Assembly (NCBI GenBank): GCA_007751255.1
Contig: CP036296.1
Location: 5,828,001 to 5,892,000, forward strand
DNA: 64,000 bases
Origin: Engelhardtia mirabilis
Lineage (GTDB): Bacteria; Planctomycetota; UBA1135; GCA-002686595
Direction: 5' to 3'
Made by a program: the position numbers and the translations under genes. Positions 16,964-24,625 of this stretch are shown here, in pieces (positions within the stretch are counted from its first letter, which is position 1; the number at the start of each line of letters is the position of its first letter). The notes beneath the pieces are model-generated. The model made no database searches. It had not been told where the DNA came from and saw nothing but the letters and a program-made list of their open reading frames with translations.

Positions 16964-18170
16964 TGGGGCGAGTCAAAGATTCGACTAATAAGTTGCAAGT
17001 TTCGGGCAAGTCGGGCTCGGCCGCGCCGATGGTTGCATCATGACGACCAAGATGGGACGGCCGAAGGCGAAGCTCGTGTTGTCCGAGCAGGAGCGCGCGG
17101 AGTTGAATCGGCTGGTTCGGCGTCGCTCGACGCCTGCGGCAGTGGCGGAGCGGGCGCGCGCCATCCTTCGCTGTGCGAAGGGGCTGGACAATACCGATGT
17201 CGCCGACGAGTTGGGGCTGCACTTTCAGACCGTTGGTCGCTGGCGTCGCCGATTCGTGAAGGAGCGTCTGGACGCGCTGTACGACGAGCCTCGGATTGGA
17301 CGGCCGAGGAGCGTCTCAGATGACGATGTCGCCCGCGTCGTGGACATGACGCTCCACCGTAAGCCGAAAACCGGGACCCACTGGAGCTCCCGCCAAGTCG
17401 CGAACGAGCTCGGATTGTCTCAGAGCGCTGTGGCGCGGATCTGGAAGGCCTTCAGCCTTCGTCCAGACCGCAGCGAGTCCTTCTCCTTGTCCCGCGACCC
17501 TCAGTTCGTCGAGAAGGTCCGGGACATCGTGGGACTGTACATGAGCCCTCCGGACAATGCGCTCGTGCTCTGCGTCGACGAGAAGTCCCAGATGCAGGCA
17601 CTGGATCGCACTCAGCCCCTGCTGCCGATGACGCCGACGCACCCGGAGCGACGCTCGAATACCTACGTGCGCCACGGGACGACGTCGCTGTTCGCAGCGC
17701 TCGACATCGCCACGGGGCGAGTCATCGGCAAGTGCTTCCGTCGACACAGGTCGAAGGAGTTCCTGAAGTTCCTGGGCGAGATCGAGCAGTCCGTGCCCAA
17801 GGAGCTGGACGTCCACCTCGTGATGGACAACTACGCCACGCACAAGACGCCAGCCGTGAAGCGGTGGCTGCTACGCCGACCCCGATTTCACGTGCACTTC
17901 ACGCCGACGACGTCGTCCTGGCTCAACCTCGTCGAGAGCTGGTTCTCGATCGTCTCCCGGCGAGTGACTGAGCGCGGCGTCCATCGAAGTACGGCTGCGC
18001 TCGAGAAGGACGTGAGGGCGTTCATCGATGCCCACAACGACGAGCCGAAGCCGTACGTCTGGACCAAGACCGCAGACCAGATCCTCGCCAGCCTCCGCCG
18101 CTACTGCGACACAGCGAACGCCACTCGTTCCCGGCAAACAAATGAGTCGAAGCTTTGACTCACCCCACTA
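16961..18170 (+). mobile_element. IS630-family insertion sequence
   Basis: The element is bounded by TA on both sides (16961-16962 and 18169-18170), as expected for the TA target duplication of this family. The inverted ends read ctagtgggg(c/t)gagtcaaag and continue with ttcgact. It holds one transposase gene. It sits inside the secreted TIM-barrel-like gene and abuts a MITE-like element on its right. Confidence 0.88.
17040..18158 (+). CDS. IS630-family transposase
   Basis: The 372-residue protein has an N-terminal helix-turn-helix region ([13 protein letters not shown]) and a second DNA-binding helix region ([15 protein letters not shown]). The C-terminal DDE catalytic domain shows three acidic positions: [14 protein letters not shown] and [10 protein letters not shown]. 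Length and layout are normal for IS630 transposases of the DDE_3 type, and the frame appears intact, so it may be active. It cuts and pastes at TA dinucleotides. Confidence 0.92.
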   Translation: MTTKMGRPKAKLVLSEQERAELNRLVRRRSTPAAVAERARAILRCAKGLDNTDVADELGLHFQTVGRWRRRFVKERLDALYDEPRIGRPRSVSDDDVARVVDMTLHRKPKTGTHWSSRQVANELGLSQSAVARIWKAFSLRPDRSESFSLSRDPQFVEKVRDIVGLYMSPPDNALVLCVDEKSQMQALDRTQPLLPMTPTHPERRSNTYVRHGTTSLFAALDIATGRVIGKCFRRHRSKEFLKFLGEIEQSVPKELDVHLVMDNYATHKTPAVKRWLLRRPRFHVHFTPTTSSWLNLVESWFSIVSRRVTERGVHRSTAALEKDVRAFIDAHNDEPKPYVWTKTADQILASLRRYCDTANATRSRQTNESKL

Positions 18171-18334
18171 GTGTCCTGGATCAGAAATTCGGCGTCACTG
18201 CCCGGAGGTCCGATCGATGCTGGCTAGGCGCGCGGACGACGCGTATCCGCTGCGATACTCGGAGGAGGCGCTGGCGACGCCAGCGGCGATCGGAGCCCGG
18301 GAAGTGACGCCGAATTTCTGATCCAGGACACTAG
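18168..18334. mobile_element. MITE-like non-coding inverted-repeat element
   Basis: This 167-bp element has 38-bp inverted ends beginning ctagtgtcctggatcag, with one mismatch, and a partly self-complementary interior without a gene. Its CTAGTG ends resemble those of the adjoining IS630 element. It may therefore be mobilised by an IS630-type transposase, though not necessarily this one. A possible relative lies at 20511-20593. Confidence 0.75.
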
Positions 18335-18868
18335 AACTTCGACCTGGCCAAGTACGACGCCTCCTTCGACTTGGCCCTCGACGTAGGCGTGCGCTACGCC
18401 GAGGTCTGGAACCAGGATCTGCTCGCACCCGAGCTGGAGGCGTTCCTGACCGCGAAGGGCGCGGAACTGAACTGCAACGGCTGGTCGATGCACTACGGCG
18501 CGGGCACGCCCGGGAGCGGCGGTCTGACGCCGAGCCTCGACGTGACGGGCTGCCCGAGCCCCGGGAGCACGGCCACGCTGACCCTCGTCGGTGGACCCGC
18601 GAGTGCCCTCGGCTGGCTCGGCATCGGCACCCTGTGCGACGAGTTGTCACTGTTCTCCGGGAGCCTCTGGATCGGCCCCCTGAGTGGCATCGTCGCGTTC
18701 CCCTTGCAGCTCACGGCCGAGGGCTCCTGGTCCATCGCCTGGCAGATTCCGCCGGCTAGCGCCTTGACCGTCAGCGCACCGACCGTCACGACCCAGGCCC
18801 TGCTACTCGACAACAGGGCGATCGGCGGCGTCGCGCTGTCGAACGCGCTCGAGATCCGCGTGCAGTAG
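18335..18868 (+). pseudogene. Secreted TIM-barrel-like protein, 3' part after the insertions
   Basis: The frame resumes directly after the MITE-like element (NFDLAKYDASFDLALDVG, then RYAEVWNQDLL), completing the barrel. A C-terminal beta-rich domain follows at about codons 60-178 (TPSLDVTGCPSPGSTATLTL and onward, ending NALEIRVQ). Similar-looking terminal domains close the PPC proteins and the subtilase in this window. Removing both insertions would join PER and NFD through a TAG codon, so one base appears changed or the excision boundary differs. There is no start codon of its own near the front. Confidence 0.75.
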
Positions 18869-18919
18869 CGCCGAGTCGGACGTCCGACCCGCCCCCCCGC
18901 GATCGCCCGTACTCGGCGG

Positions 18920-19192
18920 CTACGCTCGCTCGCCCTCGAGGGCGGCGACCTTCTTCTTCAGCTCCGCAATCTCGGCCCGCTCTCGAGTCTGGGCCTGTCG
19001 CCTGCGGTTCTCGAGCGCGCGGATCGTCTTCGGCGACTTGTAGGCCACGAGCAGATACGCGATCGCCACCGGCCAGATGAGCAGCGAAGCGACGAACCAG
19101 CCCCACTGTCTCGTTCTGGCTGCATTGGTCAGCGCGATGACCACAACGACAAGGCTGCCCAACCAGAACCCAGAACCGATCAACTCGCCCAA
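18920..19192 (-). CDS. Small two-helix membrane protein with coiled-coil tail
   Basis: I choose a TTG start at 19192 because AGAGGAGG lies 9 nt upstream on the minus strand; no ATG fits. The 90-residue product has two membrane helices (about 8-24 and 31-50) and then a highly charged, heptad-like tail (IAELKKKVAALEGERA). The middle motif W-P-V-A-I-A-Y resembles the PLDc_N/superinfection-immunity type of two-helix proteins. No function can be stated. Confidence 0.55.
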   Translation of the reverse strand: MGELIGSGFWLGSLVVVVIALTNAARTRQWGWFVASLLIWPVAIAYLLVAYKSPKTIRALENRRRQAQTRERAEIAELKKKVAALEGERA

Positions 19193-19367
19193 GGCGACAC
19201 GCCTCCTCTGATATTCGCTGCGGCTGCCGCGGGACCTCTTTGACGCCTCGGCAATAGGTACTGCGGCCAGAGTATCAGGTCTGCCGCAAGCTCGAAAGGC
19301 CGGGTCTAGCCACGGCGCAGGGGTCCTCGAGAGCGAGTAGCCGAGTACCGGACCGTCCCGCGGAGCC

Positions 19368-19802
19368 TCACCGCCGAAGTGCGATTCGGGACCAGGGTTC
19401 GAGGGGCAGCAGGCGCGAATCCTCCAGCGCCGCCGTGCGATGGCCAATCCCCGCGAGGTACGCCTGGTCGGAGGTGAAGGCCATGAAGGCCTCGGTGCTG
19501 GACTGCTCGACCAGCATGGCGGCATCCCAGCGCTCGTTTGCAGGACCGATCAAGAAAGCCCCGCCCCGGCCGAAGAACAGCAGCTTGCCGCCGGAGCGCT
19601 CGAGGTGCGGAAGGGTGTGCTCCATGTAGAGGCGGTAGGCCTCTTCACCGCTGATCGGCGCGGGTGGTCCAAGTTCGGGTGAAGCCGAGTAGTCCGCCAC
19701 TTCGCGGTAGCGGAGCAGATTCAGCATCACGACTGGCCCGCTGATACCGCGCATGAAGAAGCCACGGCCGGATGCTTGGGTGGGTTCGAGGTAGGCAGTC
19801 AT
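19368..19802 (-). CDS. DUF1330 domain-containing protein
   Basis: From the ATG at 19802 (MTAYLEPTQ) the product has 144 residues. The core VVMLNLLRYRE, the EEAYRLYMEH segment and the RWDAAMLVEQ strand match the DUF1330 ferredoxin-like fold, a small cytoplasmic family of unknown reaction. It follows the SRPBCC gene by 75 nt on the same strand, so the two may be cotranscribed. Confidence 0.75.
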   Translation of the reverse strand: MTAYLEPTQASGRGFFMRGISGPVVMLNLLRYREVADYSASPELGPPAPISGEEAYRLYMEHTLPHLERSGGKLLFFGRGGAFLIGPANERWDAAMLVEQSSTEAFMAFTSDQAYLAGIGHRTAALEDSRLLPLEPWSRIALRR

Positions 19803-19877
19803 GTCTGGGGAGGCTGCTTCGCGCGGCCAGGCTCGATCCAAGGTGTGATGGGCGCGGATCCTGATGCTCGATGAGGG

Positions 19878-20444
19878 CTAACCCTCCAAGTGGTCCTTCA
19901 GAACCTGGAACAACCCTTCGTTGGCCGGGATGAAGAACTCCATCAAGTCGCGGTAGGCCTGGGAGTCCCGGTAGCCGACTCCGTAGGAGAGAATCTTCGT
20001 CCGGTCGTCGCCCTTGGGCTCGAAGACGATCACGTTCATCAAGTTGCCCGCGTCCTGTTTCATCACCTCGGGCCAGCGATCCTCGACCTCCGCGCGAAGG
20101 GTCAAGAGCCGCTCGGGGACGTAGTTCACGATGTGGATCACGTTCGTCCCGGGGTCGCCGATCGCAGCCCCCTCGCCGTAATGCGTGCGAACCGTCCCGC
20201 CCGCGCGCAGGTCGATCTCGACCGCCGGAGCCGCCCATGCCCGCCAGCCGTCTTCGGTTGAGTAGGCCTTCCAAACCTCGCCGACAGGCGCTTCGAGGAG
20301 GACCTCCTGCAGGAGCACCAGGTCTCCGGCAGCGGCTTCGATCAATCGGCTCTGGATCGGAGCGTGCGACAACTCCGCGGTCGGCGGACCGCCGGCGTGG
20401 CAGGAGGTCAGCGCAGCCAGGAGAATGATCCGTTCGATACCCAT
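19878..20444 (-). CDS. SRPBCC-fold (START/AHSA1-like) exported protein
   Basis: The ATG at 20444 is preceded by AGGGAG. The 188-residue product has a hydrophobic leader ending TSC (residue 15), a possible lipobox. The rest reads as an SRPBCC hydrophobic-pocket domain: VLLEAPVGEVWKAYS, then WRAWAAPAVEIDLRAGG, then a long C-terminal helix. Such domains bind small hydrophobic ligands. An exported version is less usual than a cytoplasmic one. Confidence 0.75.
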   Translation of the reverse strand: MGIERIILLAALTSCHAGGPPTAELSHAPIQSRLIEAAAGDLVLLQEVLLEAPVGEVWKAYSTEDGWRAWAAPAVEIDLRAGGTVRTHYGEGAAIGDPGTNVIHIVNYVPERLLTLRAEVEDRWPEVMKQDAGNLMNVIVFEPKGDDRTKILSYGVGYRDSQAYRDLMEFFIPANEGLFQVLKDHLEG

Positions 20445-20510
20445 GCGGGCTCCCTGTGATGGTCTAGGTGAAAGCGGCGACGCCCTCGTCGCCCGTTGTT
20501 CGAGAGCAGA

Positions 20511-20593
20511 CTAGTGTCCTGATCCACGTCAGGGGCGCGCCGCGATCGATCTCCGCAGTCCCGACGACAAGCGACCAACCTGGCCTGCACTAG
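20511..20593. repeat. CTAGTG-ended possible MITE remnant
   Basis: The left end ctagtgtcctgatcc matches the first bases of the MITE-like element at 18168 apart from one missing G. The right end is cactag at 20588-20593. The interior is unrelated. The right end supplies the TAG stop of the cupin gene, as happens at the IS630 junction at 16961. Confidence 0.4.
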
Positions 20594-21072
20594 CGATAGG
20601 GCGTGCCGTCCTTGTGGAAGAAGCGCCAACCGCCGTCGATCAGTCGCGCTTCCAGATCATCGTCCGGATAGGAAGCGCCGTCACCAGGGGTGCGGTCGCC
20701 AACCTCCAGGTAGACGACGTCCTCCTGCGATTCGTTGGTGAGGCAGTGCCCGTCCCCGGTGCCGGCCTTGAAGCCGGCACACATCCCCGGCACGAGCTCG
20801 CGCTGCCCCTGGTCTGTGTGCAGGGTCGGTCGCCCCTGCAGCACGTAGACCAACTCGTCCTGCCGGGTGTGCGCGTGGCGCAAGGCCGAGCGCCCGCCCG
20901 GTGCGAGTCGCACGAGGTTCACCCCGAAGTTGGTGAGCCCGAAGACCTCACCGAGTTGACGCTTCTCGCGACCGACGATCTGGGCTGCGAAGGGTTCTGG
21001 ATACACGGAGGGCTTGGTGCGAGGCGGGACTTCGGAGGCGACGACGGCCACTGAACTCTGCGGCGTGGACAT
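20590..21072 (-). CDS. Cupin-domain protein
   Basis: I use the ATG at 21072 (MSTPQSS); an in-frame GTG at 21099 is less likely. The 160-residue product contains a single cupin barrel: FGVNLVRLAPGGRSALRHAH, then QDELVYVLQG, then LVPGMCAGF. The H-x-H with a following acidic residue are likely metal ligands. It may be a sugar-binding or small-molecule-modifying cupin; the substrate is unknown. The end of a CTAGTG element provides the stop codon, so the C-terminus may be altered. Confidence 0.8.
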   Translation of the reverse strand: MSTPQSSVAVVASEVPPRTKPSVYPEPFAAQIVGREKRQLGEVFGLTNFGVNLVRLAPGGRSALRHAHTRQDELVYVLQGRPTLHTDQGQRELVPGMCAGFKAGTGDGHCLTNESQEDVVYLEVGDRTPGDGASYPDDDLEARLIDGGWRFFHKDGTPYR

Positions 21073-21162
21073 TGGTTTCGAATCTCGGTTGGTCGGCACG
21101 CCCAGCGAGCACGGTCTCGCCAGAACGGTCTTTCGAGCTGAGGCAGCAGCGTGTTCGGCCGC

Positions 21163-22121
21163 TCACTTCGAGCCCTCCGCGGCTCTGGCACCGTAACCTC
21201 GAGGCTCCGCGTGGTCGGCCAACACGCTGGCGATCGTGCTCCAGGCCTGGCCACCCTCCCAGGCGTTGGTCTCCGCCAGGCCCGCCGCCACGATCAGGGC
21301 CTTCCACAGGACCCAACCGCGACCGCGCTCCCAGGTAGCCCGATCGAGCGGCAGGGCGTCTCGCAGGGTCCTGCAACCCTCCACGCCCAAGAAGGTCCAG
21401 GCCGGCACCAGATCGCAGGCGGGATCGCCGACGCACGTCGCGCCGAGATCGATCACTCCACCGAGTTTCCCGGACTCGACCGGAAGGTTGCCGACAGCCA
21501 TGCCCCCGTGGACCCGGCCGGGTGCGTGTCCCCAATGCGAAGACAGCGCCATTGCCCAGACCTCCGACACGGCTGCAGCCTTCAGCCGATGGCTGAGGAC
21601 CTCGACGTCCTCACGAAACTGCGCGTCGTAGCAGGCCAGGTCGCCGCCGCGGTGGAAGTTTCGAGGACCCGCCGGGGGTCCGTTGTTGGCGGGGATGGAG
21701 GGCAGAGCGCGGAGGAATCCGGCGAGGTCGAGCGCGAAGCCGGTCGGACTTGCGATGCGCTCGGGGAGCACCGTCTCCCCCACGACCCAGTGGTAGACCT
21801 ACCAACTCCAGGGATACTCGCCCTGCGGGACACCTGTGCCCAGCGGCTGGGGGATGGGAAGTGGTAGGCCTCGCACCAACACGGGCAGCCAGCGTTGCTC
21901 GGCATCGATCTGTGCCGCGCGGGCCCGCGCCCGTGTCAGGCGGACGACCTTGTCGTCGCCGAGCCGGAAGGTGACGTTGCTCCAGCCGCCCCGAACGACG
22001 GGCCGGACCTCGAGCCGCGCCCATAGGGGAAACTGCGTACGAATAGAGTCCCGCGCGAGCTCGACGTCGACCTGCGTCGTCAGTGGGCCGCGTCGGGTGC
22101 ACCGAGCTCGCCGGGTTCCAT
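21163..22121 (-). pseudogene. Decayed aminoglycoside phosphotransferase-like gene
   Basis: The homologous reading frame runs from about 22083 to 21163 and shows VRPVVRGGWSN, VVRLTRA, EQRWLPVL and PLPIPQPLG, then the C-terminal GDPACDLVPAW. This is the plan of APH-family kinases. A TAG at 21799-21801 breaks it between PWSW and VYHW. The catalytic loop reads HGGMAVGN where HGDxxxGN is expected, so the catalytic Asp is lost. The only ATG near the front (22121) is in another frame and soon stops, implying a frameshift too. All three signs indicate a dead gene. Confidence 0.82.
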
Positions 22122-22215
22122 CGCTGCAAGGTCGTCAGCGACGGCGTAGCCAGGCTCGGCAACCGCGCCACGGCACGAGCCGACCTCGGTCGAAGGTTCG
22201 GAGCACGGTCCGACC

Positions 22216-22905
22216 TCACGCCGCGACGCCGAACAGGGCACCCACGGCGAAGGTGATCGCCATGGCGAGCGCGCCCCAGAAGGTCACTCGCGCGGCCGCC
22301 GCTCCCAGGGGCGCGCCGCCGGCCCGTGCCGAGAGGGAACCGAGCAGAGCCAAGAAGAGCAGCGAGCTGCTGGCCACCGCCCACACGAGGGCGCCGGCGG
22401 GAAACAGCACCGCCACCAACAGCGGGAGCGCCGCCCCAGCCGAGAAGGTCCCGGCCGAGGCGAAGGCTGCCTGGACCGGCCTGGCGGCGAGGGACTCCGA
22501 GATGCCCAGCTCGTCCCGGGCGTGAGCGCCCAGGGCGTCGTGGGCCATGAGTTGCTCCGCCACCTCGGCGGCGAGCTTCGGATCCAGCCCACGCTTCACG
22601 TAGATCTCGGTGAGCTCCGCGAACTCGTGCTCGGGGTCGGTGGTGAGCTCCTCCCGCTCGCGCGCCAGGTCGGCCAGTTCGGTGTCGGCCTGGGAGCTGA
22701 CCGATACGTACTCCCCGGCGGCCATCGACATGGCCCCGGCCACCAGGCCCGCGACGCCAGCAATCAGAACGCCCTGGGACCCCACCCCGGATGCAGCGAC
22801 ACCCAAGACCAAACTCGAGGTCGAGACGATGCCGTCATTCGCGCCGAGCACCGACGCTCGAAGCCAACCGATCCGATGGGTACGGTGACCTTCAATGTGT
22901 TTCAC
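22216..22905 (-). CDS. VIT1/CCC1 family iron/manganese transporter
   Basis: This 229-residue membrane protein starts at a GTG (22905). The N-terminal IGWLRASVLGANDGIVSTSS is the hallmark first helix of the VIT1/CCC1 family. AGAMSMAAGEYVSVSSQAD follows in helix 2, then an acidic cytosolic helix, and three C-terminal helices. The family moves Fe2+ or Mn2+ across membranes, usually out of the cytoplasm. No metal-responsive site is evident upstream. It stands alone between a pseudogene and a VOC gene. Confidence 0.92.
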   Translation of the reverse strand: MKHIEGHRTHRIGWLRASVLGANDGIVSTSSLVLGVAASGVGSQGVLIAGVAGLVAGAMSMAAGEYVSVSSQADTELADLAREREELTTDPEHEFAELTEIYVKRGLDPKLAAEVAEQLMAHDALGAHARDELGISESLAARPVQAAFASAGTFSAGAALPLLVAVLFPAGALVWAVASSSLLFLALLGSLSARAGGAPLGAAAARVTFWGALAMAITFAVGALFGVAA

Positions 22906-23022
22906 GGCGCCGATTGTGGGCGCCCCTGTGGCGCGGCGCCATCAAACCTTTCAACCGCAGCAGCCAATCGCTCGTGCGCTGAACTCCTAGGTATCCGCGA
23001 AGGCCACGACCCTCGGCGTCCA

Positions 23023-23400
23023 TCAGTCAGGAAGAGCCCAGACGGCCAACTCGTTACCGCAGGGATCGAGGAAGTGGAAGCGGCGCCCGCCGGGGAAGTC
23101 GAATGGCTCGACGACGATCTCCCCGCCCCCGGCGCGCACGCCCGCGAGGCTCTGCTCGAGGTCCTCCGAGAAGAGCACCAACAGGGGCCCACCCCGCGTG
23201 ACCTGTTCCTCCAGCCGCAGGCCCCCGGCCTCGCCCCCGGGCTTCTTGATCCCGGCGTAGCCGGGCCCGTACTGGTTGAACTCCCAACCGAAGGCGGTGG
23301 CGTAGAAGCGCTGAGCCTCGTCCATGTCGCTCACCGGAAGTTCCAAGTAGTCGATCGAGTGGTGCAGGTGCGGGGCTTGGTTCGGGGCGTCTTCAGACAT
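23023..23400 (-). CDS. VOC (glyoxalase-fold) family protein
   Basis: The ATG at 23400 has GGAAGG upstream. The 125-residue product has two beta-alpha-beta-beta-beta halves: HSIDYLELPVSDMDEAQRFY with AFGWEF, and VEPFDFPGGRRFHFLDPCGNELAVW. A metal-ligand pattern (His near the start, Glu near the end) is plausible. VOC proteins include isomerases, dioxygenases and resistance proteins; this subtype is close to the PhnB/YdcA-like group with no assigned substrate. Confidence 0.85.
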   Translation of the reverse strand: MSEDAPNQAPHLHHSIDYLELPVSDMDEAQRFYATAFGWEFNQYGPGYAGIKKPGGEAGGLRLEEQVTRGGPLLVLFSEDLEQSLAGVRAGGGEIVVEPFDFPGGRRFHFLDPCGNELAVWALPD

Positions 23401-23449
23401 GGATGACCTTCCCTTGTGCGGTCCGTTCGATCGATGGTCCGGAACGGGC

Positions 23450-24568
23450 TCAATCCGCCGGATCGGGAACCAGCCGCGTCAGGCGACCGGCCACGTTCCA
23501 GTCCATGACGTAGATCTCGCCTCCGGACGCGATGCGGGCGCAGTGGGGCGCGATGAAGGCGCCCTCGCGCCAGTGGTCGGGGGTCACGTCGAACTGAGCG
23601 CGCTCGGACTCGACGGGATTGTCACCCAGGTGGCAGATCAGGTTGAGGTCGCGGTCCAGCAGGGTCACTCGGCCGGCGAGATCGGCGACGACGCCGACGT
23701 CTCCCTCGAACTGCAAGTGGCACGGGCGCCGCAGGAGTCCCGAGTCGGGGTCGGTGCAGCCGATGTACTCGCCGGTCGTGGAGAAGCGCGCGATGCGGCT
23801 GTGCCCGCGGTCGGCGACCAGGAGCGTCGTGCGACCGTCGCGCGTCTCGATCCACAGGCCGTGAGGCGTGCCCAGCTGCTCGGGCCTCTTGCCGCGGCCT
23901 CCGAAGCTGTCGAGGTAGTTGCCCTCGGCGTCGTAGCGGTGGATCCACGACAGCCCGTAACCATCGGCGACGAAGATCGTCCCGTCCGGCGCCACGGCGA
24001 CGCTGGTCGGCTTGTAACTGCCCGGGTCCGGGTACAGGCCCGCCTCGGCCGGCGGCGGCGGGATCGTCATCAGGACCTCCCCGCCCAGCGTGGTCTTGAT
24101 CACCTCCTGCCGCGCGGTGTGCGCCAACCAGAGCACCTCGCCGCGCACGCGCCCCTCTTTGGAGACGATCATCTCGCGGTCGGGCACCCAGTCGACGCCG
24201 ATCGAGAGGCCGTGCAAGCCCGCGCCCCACTCCTCGCCGAAGGAGTCGACGAGGGCGCCGTCCGCGTCGAAGACCAGCACGGCCGCGCCCTCCTCCGCGC
24301 TCAGGTACACGCGCCCAGCGCGGTCGACGACGATGCAGCCGTGGGTGCTGCCGAGCCACTCGCGCCCCTCGGGCAGCTGCAGCCAGCGCGACTCCCAGCG
24401 ATAGCGATGCGCGCCCTCGCCAACGTAGACGGGCTCGTCGGAGTACACCGCGGGTGCGAAGCGCGGCTCCTGGCCATCGGCCGGATGGTGGTGGTGCCCG
24501 GCCCCGTCGTGGGGGTCGTGGGCGGCGGCGAGCAGGAGCGGGACGCACAGGAGCTGCAGCGGAGTCAT
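23450..24568 (-). CDS. Secreted NHL-repeat beta-propeller protein
   Basis: The 372-residue protein has a short signal peptide (LLCVPLLLAAAHD) and then a His-rich patch (GAGHHHHPADG). Six or so NHL-type blades follow, for example STHGCIVVDRAGRVYLS, PTSVAVAPDGTIFVADGYG and GTPHGLWIETRDG. The pattern recalls peptidyl-glycine alpha-amidating lyase-type propellers. It probably binds partners or substrates outside the cytoplasm. It is divergent from the HEAT-repeat gene with a 57-bp gap, so they share a promoter region. Confidence 0.8.
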   Translation of the reverse strand: MTPLQLLCVPLLLAAAHDPHDGAGHHHHPADGQEPRFAPAVYSDEPVYVGEGAHRYRWESRWLQLPEGREWLGSTHGCIVVDRAGRVYLSAEEGAAVLVFDADGALVDSFGEEWGAGLHGLSIGVDWVPDREMIVSKEGRVRGEVLWLAHTARQEVIKTTLGGEVLMTIPPPPAEAGLYPDPGSYKPTSVAVAPDGTIFVADGYGLSWIHRYDAEGNYLDSFGGRGKRPEQLGTPHGLWIETRDGRTTLLVADRGHSRIARFSTTGEYIGCTDPDSGLLRRPCHLQFEGDVGVVADLAGRVTLLDRDLNLICHLGDNPVESERAQFDVTPDHWREGAFIAPHCARIASGGEIYVMDWNVAGRLTRLVPDPAD

Positions 24569-24625
24569 GGGACCGCGAGTCTAGCCCCAGCGCGCCCATC
24601 GCTCGCAGCGCAGTAGGATGCCCCG

